64,000 bases of DNA from Eikenella glucosivorans (GCF_016025525.2 NZ_JACSGR010000001.1:62001-126000), one strand, 5' to 3'; positions 54,941 to 63,908 are shown, counted from the first letter of the stretch. Notes: generated by a model not told the origin, from the sequence alone. Program-made: numbers and translations.

Positions 54941-55435
54941 ATGCCCCACCGACAACTATTCAAAGAAGCCGACAGCATCGACCGCCGCATCCTCAAGCTT
55001 TTGCAGGAAAACGCCCGCCTGAGCATGACCGATCTGGCCGAGCGCGTTGGCCTGTCTGCCACGCCTGTTACCGAGCGCGTGCGCCGGCTGGAGCGCGACG
55101 GCTACATTACCGGCTACCACGCCCGCCTCAATCCCGCCCGGCTCGGCTACGGCCTTTTGGTGTTTGTGGAAATCAAGCTGCATTCCAAATCCGGCGATAT
55201 TTTTGAAGAATTCCGCCGCGAAGTGCAGCAGATTCCGCAGATTCTCGAGTGCCACCTCGTGTCCGGCGAATACGACTACCTGATCAAAGTGCGCCTGCAG
55301 GATATGTCCGCCTACCGCGACATGCTGGGCAAAATCCTGCTGCAACTGCCCTCCGCGGTGGAAAGCCGCAGCTATGTGGTGATGGAGGAAGTGAAGGAAA
55401 ACGGCCCGCTGGCGCTGGACGATTGGGAAGAGTAG
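54941..55435 (+). CDS. Lrp/AsnC-family transcriptional regulator
   Basis: 164 residues: an N-terminal helix-turn-helix (DRRILKLLQENARLSMTDLAERVGLSATPVTERVRRLE, about 10-47) and a C-terminal RAM effector domain (LECHLVSGEYDYLIKVRLQDM). It is closest to general Lrp, responding to leucine or another amino acid. GGAG lies upstream. No obvious target is divergently transcribed; pnp lies upstream in the same direction but has its own terminator. Confidence 0.93.
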   Translation: MPHRQLFKEADSIDRRILKLLQENARLSMTDLAERVGLSATPVTERVRRLERDGYITGYHARLNPARLGYGLLVFVEIKLHSKSGDIFEEFRREVQQIPQILECHLVSGEYDYLIKVRLQDMSAYRDMLGKILLQLPSAVESRSYVVMEEVKENGPLALDDWEE

Positions 55436-55456
55436 GAATCTGAGCTATATCGAAGC

Positions 55457-55494
55457 AAAAGGCTACCTGAAAAATGTTTTTCAGGTAGCCTTTT
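55457..55494. terminator. Bidirectional DUS terminator, lrp-type gene / dsbC
   Basis: AAAAGGCTACCTGAAAAA (55457-55474) and its complement (55477-55494) with only two bases between, forming an almost continuous palindrome between converging genes. Confidence 0.88.
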
Positions 55495-55527
55495 ATCCGG
55501 GTGGAAGCAGTTTGCCCTGCCCAAGTT

Positions 55528-56307
55528 TTATTTCTGATTGGCGGCCAGTGCTTCCTGCAAAGCTTCTTTCGGCATATAGCCGGCCACGATTTTGCCGTTG
55601 GGAAACACGATGGTGGGCGTGCCGTTGAAGCCGAAGCGGCTGCCCAGCGCCATGGTGTCGCGCACGGGGTTGTTGCAGCCGGAAGATTCGGGCGGCACGG
55701 TGCCTTTGCGCATCCAGCCGGTCCAGGCGGCGGTGCGGTCGGGGCTGCACCAGATGCGGATGGCTTTGGCCTCGGCGGCGGGGTGCAGGTCGGGGATGGG
55801 CATCATGAAGTTGTAGATGGTGAGGTCGGTCATCTGCTCGAACTCTTTTTCCAGGCGGCGGCAGAAGGGGCAGTCGGGGTCGGAGAACACGGCCACTTGA
55901 AGCTTGCCGTTGCCGCGCACTTCTTTGATGGCGGAATCGAAAGGCAGGGCGGCGTAGTCGATGCGGTTGAGCTCGTCGCGGCGGGCTTCGGAGAGGTTGC
56001 TGCGTTTGTTCACGTCAATCAGGTCGCCGGTAAACATATAGCCGCCATCGGCAGTCATATACACCAGCTGGTTGCCGCTGAGGAACACTTCATACAGGCC
56101 GCTCACGGGGGCGGGGGATACGCTCAACACTTCAATGCCTTGGTTGCCGTAGGTTTGGGTGAGCTTGCTACGGATGGCGGCTTCGGGGCTGCCGGCGGGC
56201 GCGGATGCGGCGGCGGGCTGGGAAGCGCCTTGGGCGGCGGGCTGGGCGTTGCAGGCAGCCAGGGGCAGCAGCAGCGCCAACATGATGGTGGAGAGGGTGT
56301 GTTTCAT
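55528..56307 (-). CDS. dsbC: Thiol:disulfide isomerase DsbC (lipoprotein form)
   Basis: Periplasmic isomerase/reductase that corrects disulphides. From the ATG at 56307 it has 259 residues. The signal peptide ends LPLAAC, so Cys19 should be lipidated and the protein membrane-anchored, unlike soluble E. coli DsbC. An N-terminal dimerisation domain (about 40-120) precedes the thioredoxin fold with the active site CPFC (146-149) in FSDPDCPFCRR and the cis-Pro in GTPTIVF. Upstream in-frame codons lack a signal peptide and are rejected. dsbD is not adjacent. Confidence 0.92.
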   Translation of the reverse strand: MKHTLSTIMLALLLPLAACNAQPAAQGASQPAAASAPAGSPEAAIRSKLTQTYGNQGIEVLSVSPAPVSGLYEVFLSGNQLVYMTADGGYMFTGDLIDVNKRSNLSEARRDELNRIDYAALPFDSAIKEVRGNGKLQVAVFSDPDCPFCRRLEKEFEQMTDLTIYNFMMPIPDLHPAAEAKAIRIWCSPDRTAAWTGWMRKGTVPPESSGCNNPVRDTMALGSRFGFNGTPTIVFPNGKIVAGYMPKEALQEALAANQK

Positions 56308-56423
56308 GTGTTTGTTCTCATTGAGGGTTAAAACGGGCGCATTATACAGAAATCTGCGCGTGATGGTTTCAGGTAGCCTGTGGGCTAAGTTGAGGCTACC
56401 TGAAAAATCTTCCCTGCATGAAA

Positions 56424-57146
56424 CTAGGCTTCGGGATGAAGCTGCGTTTTTTGTTTGCGGCGGTGATAGTGTATCGATACCAAAACAAAGCCCCATAAAA
56501 TGAGTATGCCCAGCCAAAATGGCCAAAAATACATCATCCATAGCCAGTCATAGGCCGTTCCGGAAGTAAATTTGAAATTTAAAGGCGCACTTCCTTGCAA
56601 CTTAACGTGTTCGCCAGCCAATACCGGGCTAACTTGCTCTATCCTGATGCTGCCTTGGTTCCAGCCGGCTTTTTCTCGCAGCCAACAAGCATTTGAACCA
56701 AAGTGAAACGCATGCCCGCTGGAATCGGCAGGCGTACCCAAGTCGCGCCACAATTTTTCACCCGATGTGCTGACCGGTTCGGTTAGATAGCGGCAACTTC
56801 GGCCATTAAGAGTGATGATAACGTGTACCGGCTCGCCCGGATTATCGAAACGCTGAATACGGTGCGCCTCCCATTCCGCTTCATCTTTTGTATTGGTTAC
56901 CCACTCACCCAACTCTGCCGAACGCCGGGAGTCATCATCTCCCCATTGGAAACCAAATGAATACTCCACCCCTCCTGTGCTAAACGGTCGAAACACCTCA
57001 AATTCGGCAGTTTCTCCTTGGCGCAATACCACTTCGGTGCCGCTGGATAAGGCGGACAACGCAAACAAGCCCATCATCACGCCAAATACGGCCACCGCCG
57101 CCAGCCAAATCTTCACCGACAGCGCCATCTTCTTCTTGCTGCCCAT
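56424..57146 (-). CDS. Hypothetical membrane protein
   Basis: 240 residues from an ATG at 57146 with AAAGG upstream; an ATG at 57185, 13 bp after earP, is an alternative. One membrane segment lies near the N-terminus (about 12-32) and one near the C-terminus (about 205-227), with an exported domain between that has two Cys (GRSCRYL and SNACWLRE) which could form a disulphide. The family is not recognised. Base composition is noticeably more AT-rich than the neighbours, suggesting recent transfer. It follows earP in the same direction. Confidence 0.6.
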   Translation of the reverse strand: MGSKKKMALSVKIWLAAVAVFGVMMGLFALSALSSGTEVVLRQGETAEFEVFRPFSTGGVEYSFGFQWGDDDSRRSAELGEWVTNTKDEAEWEAHRIQRFDNPGEPVHVIITLNGRSCRYLTEPVSTSGEKLWRDLGTPADSSGHAFHFGSNACWLREKAGWNQGSIRIEQVSPVLAGEHVKLQGSAPLNFKFTSGTAYDWLWMMYFWPFWLGILILWGFVLVSIHYHRRKQKTQLHPEA

Positions 57147-57198
57147 ATCGTGCCTTTCTATGGTTTCCACGGATTTTTGTATCATAAACCTTCCCTGC

Positions 57199-58371
57199 TC
57201 AGCCCAACAGCCCCGGCCAGCGCGCCAACACGCGTTCTACCGCGTCGCTTTGGCGCAGCAGCTCGCGCTGCCATTGTGCGGCGGCGTGCTGCCACTGGGG
57301 AAGCTGTTGCAGCAGCGCCCGCCAGCATTCGGTGCGGGCGGCGGGGGTGAGCGCGGTGGCACCGTTCAAATCGTTGGAGAGGGCCGCGTGGGCGGCGGGC
57401 AGCGGGGCGGTTTCGGCGGCTTTGCGCCAGAAGGCGTGCAGCTTGGGCAGGTGCGCCTGCTCGGCCTGCGGATAGATGTGCCACATCAGCGGCTTACCGG
57501 CCAGCTGGGCACGCACGAAGCTGTCTTCGCCGCGCACCAGCGCCACATCGGCCAGCCACAGCACGGCGTCAAATTCGGCCTGCGGCACAAAGCCGATGCG
57601 GACAAGGCGCACCGCGCCGGCCTGCCACACGTCGCCGGCCCGGCGCAGGGCGGATTCGGGAATGGCGCCGGCCCGGCACAGGCTGTCGATCACCTGATGA
57701 TCGGCCAGCCACACTTCCAGCGGCTCGCCCGCCGCCTGCCAGGCAGCCAGCCAATCTGCCCACACGGCGCCGGCATAGCCGAAGCAGAAGCAGCGCACGG
57801 CGGCGGGGTCGGAGTTTTCAGGTAGTCCCAAGCGGTAGCGCAAACCGGCTTGGGCGGCGGAATCGGCAAGGAAGGCCTGCTGTTTTTTCAGGTAGCCTTT
57901 TTCGCGCAGCAGGCCGCCGCTCTGTTCGCTGAAGCCCATCAGCCAAAAGTATTTTTCGCTGCCGTCGGCTTGCAGCGAGGGCTTGCCGTGCATGGCTTCC
58001 GCCCAGGGCTCGGCGCTGAGGTATTCCCAGTTGAGCCACAGCGGGCGGTGGGCGCGGACGGCGGCAAGCGCGGCGGGCGGCAAATCGCAGCCGAAGGTTT
58101 CCACCACCAGCGCGGGTGCGGCGGCGGCCAGCTCGGCGGCGATGCTTTCGGCAGCATCATCCTGCCAATGGTGCAGGCGGATAGGCGCGGGCGGCGGGGC
58201 AGCGCCGAGCAGTTTGGCTAGCACGGCGGGGCTGTCGTGCCATAAGGCTACCTGAAAACCGGCTTCGCGCAGGCGGCAGGCCAGGCGCCACGACACGCCG
58301 ATGTCGCCGTAGTTGTCGATCACGCGGCAAAACAGCCAGGCGGCGGGTGGAAAACGGGGGGATTGGGGCAC
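57199..58371 (-). CDS. earP: EF-P arginine rhamnosyltransferase EarP
   Basis: Transfers rhamnose from dTDP-rhamnose to the conserved Arg of elongation factor P, allowing it to rescue polyproline stalls. It has 390 residues, from a GTG at 58371 preceded by AGGAA. The family motif VIDNYGDIGVSWRLACRL is at about 17-34; LVRGEDSFVRAQLAGKPLMWHIYPQ is the nucleotide-sugar-binding C-terminal motif. Three DUS lie in frame (FQVALW, KGYLKK and LPEN). The efp gene, usually adjacent, is not in the window. Confidence 0.93.
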   Translation of the reverse strand: MPQSPRFPPAAWLFCRVIDNYGDIGVSWRLACRLREAGFQVALWHDSPAVLAKLLGAAPPPAPIRLHHWQDDAAESIAAELAAAAPALVVETFGCDLPPAALAAVRAHRPLWLNWEYLSAEPWAEAMHGKPSLQADGSEKYFWLMGFSEQSGGLLREKGYLKKQQAFLADSAAQAGLRYRLGLPENSDPAAVRCFCFGYAGAVWADWLAAWQAAGEPLEVWLADHQVIDSLCRAGAIPESALRRAGDVWQAGAVRLVRIGFVPQAEFDAVLWLADVALVRGEDSFVRAQLAGKPLMWHIYPQAEQAHLPKLHAFWRKAAETAPLPAAHAALSNDLNGATALTPAARTECWRALLQQLPQWQHAAAQWQRELLRQSDAVERVLARWPGLLG

Positions 58372-59114
58372 GATGTTCCTTGCTTGGGCAAAAGTTCAGA
58401 CGGGACGGGAATTTACGTTATCCGCGAACCCTGTCAAGCTTTTTGGCGGAAATTTTTTCGGTTTTCCCACAAAGGGCTAAAACGGCCGCCACCGGATTGG
58501 CGTAAAGGCTCAATTCTCGGGCTTGACAAGATTTGTTTGCGCTTAACTCGTTGATATACATAAAACTCGTAAAAATTGGCCATTTTTTATGCAAGCTAAG
58601 CGGAGGCCTGATTTATCAGGCAATCCGGCGCTTCCCACAGCGTTTTCCACAAAGTTTTCCACAGCTTTTGTGGGTAAGGTAGAAAGCTGCGGGCGGCGCG
58701 GTTTTTTGGCAGATTATTGCCCGTGCGGAATGGGCGGCGGCAGCGCGGCGCGGGCTGGGAAAACGGGATTGGAGTTTGGCAAAAACCGGGATGTTTGCCG
58801 CGCCGAAAATCGTATTTTAAACTTTCCGCCTAGTTGAAGCCGATACTTTCAGGTAGCCTGCCGCTGCCCTACAGGCTACCTGAAAACAGGGTTGGCAAGA
58901 TGGATTTATTGCGGCTTGGCTTGATGGATGGCGCAGTTTTGCATTCTGCCGAAGCCGATGCCGCCTATGCCTTTGAGGTGGCCTGAAAGCGCAAGCTGCA
59001 ATGAAGTGAAAACAAAATTGCGGCGGGGCTAAGCAAGGCACGGCGTTTCAGCCGGGCTGTTGCCGCGCCGCCGATTCGGCTACCATAGCCGACGTTTGAC
59101 ATGAAAGCACCCCC
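58372..59114. other. 743-bp intergenic region with DnaA-box-like repeats
   Basis: The largest gap in the window. The earP promoter is at 58410-58437. DnaA-box-like 9-mers are TTTCCCACA (58463-58471), TTTTCCACA (58643-58651 and 58655-58663, exactly 12 bp apart) and TTACCCACA on the other strand (58669-58677). AT-rich DNA lies at about 58525-58620. It has no DUS until 58848; an inverted pair and a DUS module fill 58848-59035. No gene is supported. Confidence 0.55.
58410..58437 (-). promoter_or_regulatory. Probable earP promoter
   Basis: On the minus strand TTGACA (58437-58432), 16 bp, TAAATT (58415-58410). It ends 38 bp before the earP GTG. Confidence 0.65.
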
Positions 59115-59933
59115 ATGACCTTCCAACAATGGCTGCATCGGAGCGGCCTGCCGCGCCTGGAAGCGCGCCTCTTGATAGAAGCCGTGTGCCGCCTGCCCCA
59201 TGCCCGGCTCATCAGCCGCAGCGGCGATGCTGTGCCGCAGCCGCAGCGCGCCGTGCTCGATATGCTGGCCGCGCGCCGCCGCCTTGGCGAGCCGATGGCT
59301 TATCTGCTCGGCAGCCGCGAGTTTTACGACCGCCCCTTCCGCGTGTCGCCCGCGGTGCTGATTCCGCGCCCCGAAACCGAACTCTTGGTGGAGGCCGCGC
59401 TCGAGCGCCTGCCGCCCGGCGGCCGCCTGTGGGACTTGGGCACCGGCAGCGGCATCATCGCCCTCACCGTGGCGCTGGAGCGGCCAGATGCCGCCGTGCG
59501 CGCCTCCGATGTCAGCCCCGCCGCGCTGGCCGTGGCGCAGGCCAACGCCGCCGCGCTCGGCGCAAATATCGAATGGGCGCAGGGCTCCTGGTTTGCCGCC
59601 CTGCCCGCCGCAGAAGGATTGTTTGACATCATCGCCAGCAACCCGCCCTATATCGAAGCGTCCGACGAACATCTGACACAAGGCGACCTGCGCTTCGAGC
59701 CTGCCGCCGCGCTCACCGATTTTGCCGACGGCCTCAGCCACATCCGCACCCTCGCCGACCAAGCCCAAGGCTACCTGAAAACCGGCGGCTGGCTGCTGTT
59801 GGAACACGGCTGGAACCAAGGGGCAGCCGTGCGCGCCATCCTCGCCGAGCACGGCTGGCGGCAAGTGGAGACCCGGCACGATTTGGCCGGGCTGGACCGG
59901 GTGAGCATCGGGCGCAAGGCGGATGAGGCTTAG
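59115..59933 (+). CDS. prmC: Release factor glutamine methyltransferase
   Basis: Methylates the GGQ glutamine of peptide release factors. Its 272 residues have an N-terminal helical domain (about 1-75), the SAM motif DLGTGSGIIAL (about 102-112) and the catalytic NPPY in IASNPPYIEASDEHL. An in-frame DUS near the C-terminus encodes GYLK. prfA, a frequent neighbour, is not here. Confidence 0.95.
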   Translation: MTFQQWLHRSGLPRLEARLLIEAVCRLPHARLISRSGDAVPQPQRAVLDMLAARRRLGEPMAYLLGSREFYDRPFRVSPAVLIPRPETELLVEAALERLPPGGRLWDLGTGSGIIALTVALERPDAAVRASDVSPAALAVAQANAAALGANIEWAQGSWFAALPAAEGLFDIIASNPPYIEASDEHLTQGDLRFEPAAALTDFADGLSHIRTLADQAQGYLKTGGWLLLEHGWNQGAAVRAILAEHGWRQVETRHDLAGLDRVSIGRKADEA

Positions 59934-59948
59934 CGGTTTGACCCGGGC

Positions 59949-60004
59949 ATGCACAAAGGCTACCTGAAAATCCGAATCTCGGTTTTCAGGTAGCCTTTGT
60001 GCAT
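59949..60004 (+). terminator. DUS hairpin terminator of prmC
   Basis: A perfect 22-bp stem: 59949-59970 pairs with 59983-60004, the DUS extended by ATGCACAA on the outside. It is the longest DUS stem I found here. Confidence 0.9.
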
Positions 60005-60148
60005 GGGGGATCGCGGCCGGCATTGGGCATGAAGGCCCGGTTCGCGGCATTTTGTTTACAAACCGGTTAAATAAGGGGCTACCTGAAAATTTCGGTTTCG
60101 CGAAGTTCGCATACCCGTTTTCAGGTAGCCTTTATTCCGCCTGAGGGG

Positions 60149-61105
60149 TTAGTTCGGAATATATTGCAGCGGATCAACCGGCTGGCCGTTTTTGCGCAGC
60201 TCGAAGTGCAGCTGCACACGGGAGCTGTCGCTGTTGCCCATGGTGGCGATGCTCTGGCCGCGGCGCACGGTTTGGCCTTCGCGCACCAGGAGGCGCTGGT
60301 TGTGGCCGTAGGCGGTGAGGTAGGTTTGATTGTGCTGCACGATGATGAGGTTGCCATAGCCGCGCAGGCCGGAGCCGCTGTATACCACTTTGCCGTCGGC
60401 GGCGGCCACCACGGGCTGGCCGGCATTGCCGCCGAAGTTGATGCCTTTTTCGTTGCCGCCGAAGCGGGTGAGGATGCTGCCGGCGGTGGGGCGCTGCCAG
60501 GTGATGCCGGATGCGCTGCGGGTGGCGCCGGATACGGAGGGCGTGCTGGCGGGGGTGCTCGCGGTATTGGCGGGCGGGGTGGGCGTGGGAGCGGTGCGCG
60601 GCGGGGTGGCGGGCTGCTGGGTTTGGGCGGCGGTGGGCGCGGTGTAGCCGGCAGGTTTCACGCGCAATACTTGGCCGACGCTAATGTTGTTGTCGGCCAG
60701 GTTGTTCCAGGCGCGCAGGTTGTCTTGGCTGATGCGGTAGCGCAGGGCGATGTTATACACGGTGTCGCCGCGCACCACGGTGTGCTGGGCGGCGTTCACG
60801 TCTACCGGGGCGTAGGAGGGGGTGTAGCTGCCGGCGGGGGCGGTGGTATTGGCGGGCGGATTATAGGGGGCGGCTGCCGGCGGGGAGTAGGGCGTGTCGG
60901 CGGCGGTTTGGGTGTTGCCGGGCGGGGTGTAGGGCTGGGCGCCATAGGGGTTGCTGTCGGCAGCAGCGGTGTTGCCGCCGTAGTTGTTGCCGTAGCCTGC
61001 GCCGTTGCCGGACACCACGGGGGCGGGCGGCTGGGTGAGGGTGCAGGCGCCGAACAGAACGGTGAGCGCGAGGGGGAGGGAACGGAGGGTAAATAGCTGA
61101 TTCAT
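60149..61105 (-). CDS. nlpD: LysM/M23-domain amidase activator NlpD
   Basis: Envelope protein that activates the cell-separation amidase AmiC. From the ATG at 61105 it has 318 residues. The signal peptide ends LFGAC (Cys21 lipidated). A long Pro/Ala/Asn-rich linker, a LysM domain (HTVVRGDTVYNIALRYRISQDNLRAWNNL, about 108-136), a second Pro/Thr linker and a C-terminal LytM/M23 domain (about 210-318) follow. The M23 domain lacks the complete zinc-ligand set (GGNEKGINFGG where an active enzyme has HxxxD), so it should be a regulator. It ends the surE-pcm-nlpD operon. rpoS does not follow. Confidence 0.93.
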   Translation of the reverse strand: MNQLFTLRSLPLALTVLFGACTLTQPPAPVVSGNGAGYGNNYGGNTAAADSNPYGAQPYTPPGNTQTAADTPYSPPAAAPYNPPANTTAPAGSYTPSYAPVDVNAAQHTVVRGDTVYNIALRYRISQDNLRAWNNLADNNISVGQVLRVKPAGYTAPTAAQTQQPATPPRTAPTPTPPANTASTPASTPSVSGATRSASGITWQRPTAGSILTRFGGNEKGINFGGNAGQPVVAAADGKVVYSGSGLRGYGNLIIVQHNQTYLTAYGHNQRLLVREGQTVRRGQSIATMGNSDSSRVQLHFELRKNGQPVDPLQYIPN

Positions 61106-61191
61106 GGGGATGCGGCTTTCTGTGCACGAAAACAGCGCAATCATAAGCAATACGCGTACTTTCACGCAAGTTTGGCCGGCGTATATCGCGG

Positions 61192-61857
61192 TTAAGTTCC
61201 GTTAATAAGGGGGACGAAACGCGCTTCGTGCACGCAGGTTTCCTGAAAGCCGTGCTCGGTTTTTTCGATCAGCCACAAATATTGCTGCCCGCCTTCGTCC
61301 AGCGGGATCACTAGGCGCCCGCCCACGGCGAGCTGTTGCAACAGCGGGAGCGGCACTTCCGCCGGTGCGGCGGTAACCAAAATGCCGTTGAAGGGTGCCA
61401 CTTCGGGCAGCCCCAGATAGCCGTCGCCGCACACCAGGCGGGCGCCGCCGAGCAATCGGGCGGCGCGCAGGTTGTGTTTGGCCTGCTCGTGCAGTGCGCG
61501 CAGGCGCTCCACCGAATACACCTGCCCAAGCCCCACCGCCTGCAGCACGGCGGTTTGGTAGCCGCAGCCGGTGCCGATTTCCAGCACCGGGCCGAATTGC
61601 GCGGCGGGCGCGTTGCCGAGCATAAGCTGGGTCATCACCGCCACGGTGTAGGGCTGGGAGATGGTCTGGCCCAGCCCCAGCGGCAGCGACATATCGTCGT
61701 AGGCGCGCGAGCGCAGGGCTTCTTCCACAAACACGTGGCGCGGCACGCTGCCCATGGCGGCGAGCACGTCTTGGCGGGCGATGCCCATTTTGGCCAGCCG
61801 CTGCACCATATTGCGCCGCCGCCAGTCGAAGCTGCCGCGCCCGTGTGCCGCGTTCAT
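61192..61857 (-). CDS. pcm: Protein-L-isoaspartate O-methyltransferase
   Basis: Repairs isoaspartyl residues using SAM. From the ATG at 61857, which overlaps the surE stop (ATGA), it has 221 residues. [24 protein letters not shown] and the SAM motif [15 protein letters not shown] are diagnostic. A much longer upstream reading is an artefact of the overlapping frame. It lies 86 bp before nlpD. Confidence 0.95.
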   Translation of the reverse strand: MNAAHGRGSFDWRRRNMVQRLAKMGIARQDVLAAMGSVPRHVFVEEALRSRAYDDMSLPLGLGQTISQPYTVAVMTQLMLGNAPAAQFGPVLEIGTGCGYQTAVLQAVGLGQVYSVERLRALHEQAKHNLRAARLLGGARLVCGDGYLGLPEVAPFNGILVTAAPAEVPLPLLQQLAVGGRLVIPLDEGGQQYLWLIEKTEHGFQETCVHEARFVPLINGT

Positions 61858-62609
61858 GGCACGATGTCCTGCCAGAAGCGGGCCACGCTGCCCAAGCCGG
61901 CATGGTCGGTGAGGTCTACGGAGAGCGGGGTGATGGTGATCAGGCCGGCTTCGTTTTGCGCGAAATCGGTGTCTTGCTCGCGGTCGAGCACTTCGCCGGC
62001 GGCGCCGATCCAATACACGGTTTCGCCGCGCGGGCTGCGGGCGGCTTCCACGCTTTGGTGGTGGTGCCGGCGGCCGAGTCGCACGGCGGCCATGCCTTGG
62101 ATTTTGCCTTTGGGCACGGCCGGGATGTTTACATTCCACAGTACGGGCCGGCTCGGTTTGGGTGCGGCGAAAAGATGGCTGAGCAGCTGCCACACGGCTT
62201 CTTCGGCGGTATCCCAATAGCGGCCGCTTTTGTCATTGAGCGAGAAGGCGATGGCGGGGATGCCGAGCAGGTAGGCTTCGGTGGCGGCGGCCACGGTGCC
62301 AGAATAGAGGGTGTCGTCGCCCATATTGGCGCCGTGGTTGATGCCGGAAAACACCCAGTCGGGCTGGAAATCGGGCAGGCTGTGCAGGGCGAGGTGGATG
62401 CAGTCGGTGGGGGTGCCGTCTACGAAATAGAAGCCGTTGGCGGCTTCCTGGATGCGCAGGGGGCGGTCGAGGGTGAGCGAATTGCTGGCGCCGCTGCGGT
62501 TGCGCTCGGGGGCGACCACGCGCACGTTGGCGAATTCGGCGGCCACGCGGGCGAGGATGGCGAGGCCTTCGGCTTGGTAGCCGTCGTCGTTGCTGATGAG
62601 GATGTTCAT
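61854..62609 (-). CDS. surE: 5'-nucleotidase SurE
   Basis: Metal-dependent phosphatase acting on nucleoside monophosphates and short polyphosphate. Its 251 residues start [19 protein letters not shown], with the DD metal ligands at 8-9; the Ser of [10 protein letters not shown] and the Asn of [19 protein letters not shown] complete the site. It is the first gene of surE-pcm-nlpD. Confidence 0.96.
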   Translation of the reverse strand: MNILISNDDGYQAEGLAILARVAAEFANVRVVAPERNRSGASNSLTLDRPLRIQEAANGFYFVDGTPTDCIHLALHSLPDFQPDWVFSGINHGANMGDDTLYSGTVAAATEAYLLGIPAIAFSLNDKSGRYWDTAEEAVWQLLSHLFAAPKPSRPVLWNVNIPAVPKGKIQGMAAVRLGRRHHHQSVEAARSPRGETVYWIGAAGEVLDREQDTDFAQNEAGLITITPLSVDLTDHAGLGSVARFWQDIVP

Positions 62610-62631
62610 GGCGGATAGATAGGGGGTTGGG

Positions 62632-62672
62632 GCTACCTGAAAAATGGTGGGATTAGATTTTCAGGTAGCCTG
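62632..62672 (-). repeat. Inverted DUS pair upstream of surE
   Basis: GGCTACCTGAAAA (62632-62644) and TTTTCAGGTAGCC (about 62657-62669) with a further DUS at about 62686-62699 and AGGCTGCCTGAA (reverse) near 62728. They separate panD from surE and may end panD transcripts. Confidence 0.65.
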
Positions 62673-62744
62673 AAGCGGGCGGGAAGGCTACCTGAAAATT
62701 GTTGATGGCTTGGGGAAAGATATTTTTCAGGCAGCCTCTGGCGC

Positions 62745-63128
62745 TTACAGCACGGTGTTAGCCGGCTCGTAGTCGATCACTTCGCGGATTGTGTTCTGCC
62801 CGTCCACCAGCACCACTTTGGGCCGGTGTGCGGCGATTTCCGGCTCGGAAAGGAGCACGTAAGACATGATGATCACCACGTCGCCCGGCTGCACCAGCCG
62901 TGCCGCCGCGCCGTTGAGGCAGATTTCGCCGCTGCCGCGCGCGCCGGCGATGGTATAGGTTTCCAGCCGCTCGCCGTTGTTGTTGTTCACAATCTGCACT
63001 TTTTCGTTTACGCAGATGCCCGCCGCGTCGAGCAGGTTTAAATCCACGGTGATGCTGCCCACGTAGTTCAAATCGGCGCGGGTAACGGTGGCGCGGTGGA
63101 TTTTGCCGCCCAGCAAAGTTCGGAACAT
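62745..63128 (-). CDS. panD: Aspartate 1-decarboxylase
   Basis: Makes beta-alanine for pantothenate and CoA. Its 127 residues form the pyruvoyl-type proenzyme: self-cleavage at Gly-Ser in [11 protein letters not shown] (residues 24-25) generates the pyruvoyl group. [13 protein letters not shown] and [17 protein letters not shown] are conserved. A tandem repeat array lies 70 bp upstream of its ATG. Whether this organism needs PanZ for activation is unknown. Confidence 0.95.
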   Translation of the reverse strand: MFRTLLGGKIHRATVTRADLNYVGSITVDLNLLDAAGICVNEKVQIVNNNNGERLETYTIAGARGSGEICLNGAAARLVQPGDVVIIMSYVLLSEPEIAAHRPKVVLVDGQNTIREVIDYEPANTVL

Positions 63129-63197
63129 GGAATCGTCCTAGCAAAAAACCGTTATTCTACCGCAAACCGGCGCGCTGTTTTCAATGGGCGGCTGCCG

Positions 63198-63371
63198 TTT
63201 TGGCTTCGCAGAAACGCTGCTTTCTTCGGCAGCTTCGTTTTAGCTTCGCAGAAACTCCGCTTCCTGCGGCAGCTTCGTTTTAGCTTCGCAGAAACTCCGC
63301 TTCCTGCGGCAGCTTCGTTTTAGCTTCGCAGAAACTTCGCTTCCTGCGGCAGCTTCGTTTTCAGGTAGCCT
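63198..63371. repeat. Four tandem 40-bp repeats capped by a DUS
   Basis: Units at 63198-63237, 63238-63277, 63278-63317 and 63318-63357, each TTTTAGCTTCGCAGAAACTC followed by CGCTTCCTGCGGCAGCTTCG with few changes, mostly in the first. The next block begins TTTTCAGGTAGCCT (63358-63371), a DUS in place of a fifth unit. It is the GTTTCTGCGAAGCTAAAAC module in reverse, multiplied. Each unit contains the short inverted repeat CCGC/GCGG. Confidence 0.9.
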
Positions 63372-63404
63372 GCGGGATTGCTGGCAAATCGTAAGGCGCG
63401 GTGT

Positions 63405-63908
63405 TTATTGTGTTGCCGAATCGTCTTCGCAGCCGCAGGAGAGGGAGCCGGAGGCTTGCAGGCTGAGCTGTTTGCGCTGAAGGGCTTTTTCGTGGCGGCA
63501 GCGTTGGCGCTCGGTGGTGATGGCCAGCGGGGGCACGGGCACGGGCTGGCCGTTTTCCATGGCCACCATGGTGAAGTAGCAGCTATTGGTGTGGCGCACC
63601 TGGCCGGTGCGGATATTTTGCGCTTCCACACGGATGCCGACTTCCATGGAGGTGCGGCCGGTGTAGTTGATGCAGGCGTAAAACGTGACCAGCTCGCCCA
63701 CGTGGATGGGCTCTTTAAACAGGACTTTATCTACCGAGAGGGTAACGCAGTAGTGGCCGCTGTAGCGGCTGGCGCAGGAATAGGCCACTTGGTCGAGCAG
63801 GCGCAGGAGCTCGCCGCCGTGCACGTTGCCGCTGAAATTGGCGCTGTTGGGCATCATCAGCTCGGACATGATGAGCTCGTGGGCAGGAAGCTGGCGGGTG
63901 TGTTCCAT
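63405..63908 (-). CDS. Hotdog-fold acyl-CoA thioesterase
   Basis: Hydrolyses acyl-CoA; class YciA/ACOT. Its 167 residues hold one hotdog domain. NSANFSGNVHGGELLRLLDQVAYSCA (about 22-47) includes the catalytic Asn/Asp region, and SVDKVLFKEPIHVGELVTFYA follows. The C-terminal tail has Cys-rich LSCGCEDDSATQ, which is unusual. Chain-length preference is unknown. The region 63909-64000 holds only its upstream leader. Confidence 0.9.
   Translation of the reverse strand: MEHTRQLPAHELIMSELMMPNSANFSGNVHGGELLRLLDQVAYSCASRYSGHYCVTLSVDKVLFKEPIHVGELVTFYACINYTGRTSMEVGIRVEAQNIRTGQVRHTNSCYFTMVAMENGQPVPVPPLAITTERQRCRHEKALQRKQLSLQASGSLSCGCEDDSATQ

Noticed and set aside
61192..62217. A 341-residue form of Pcm
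   Set aside because: Its extra 120 residues come from the surE gene in another frame; the ATG at 61857 overlaps the surE stop in the usual way.
63198..63371. Tandem 40-bp repeats as a small CRISPR array
   Set aside because: The units are contiguous with no variable spacers, and no cas genes are present.
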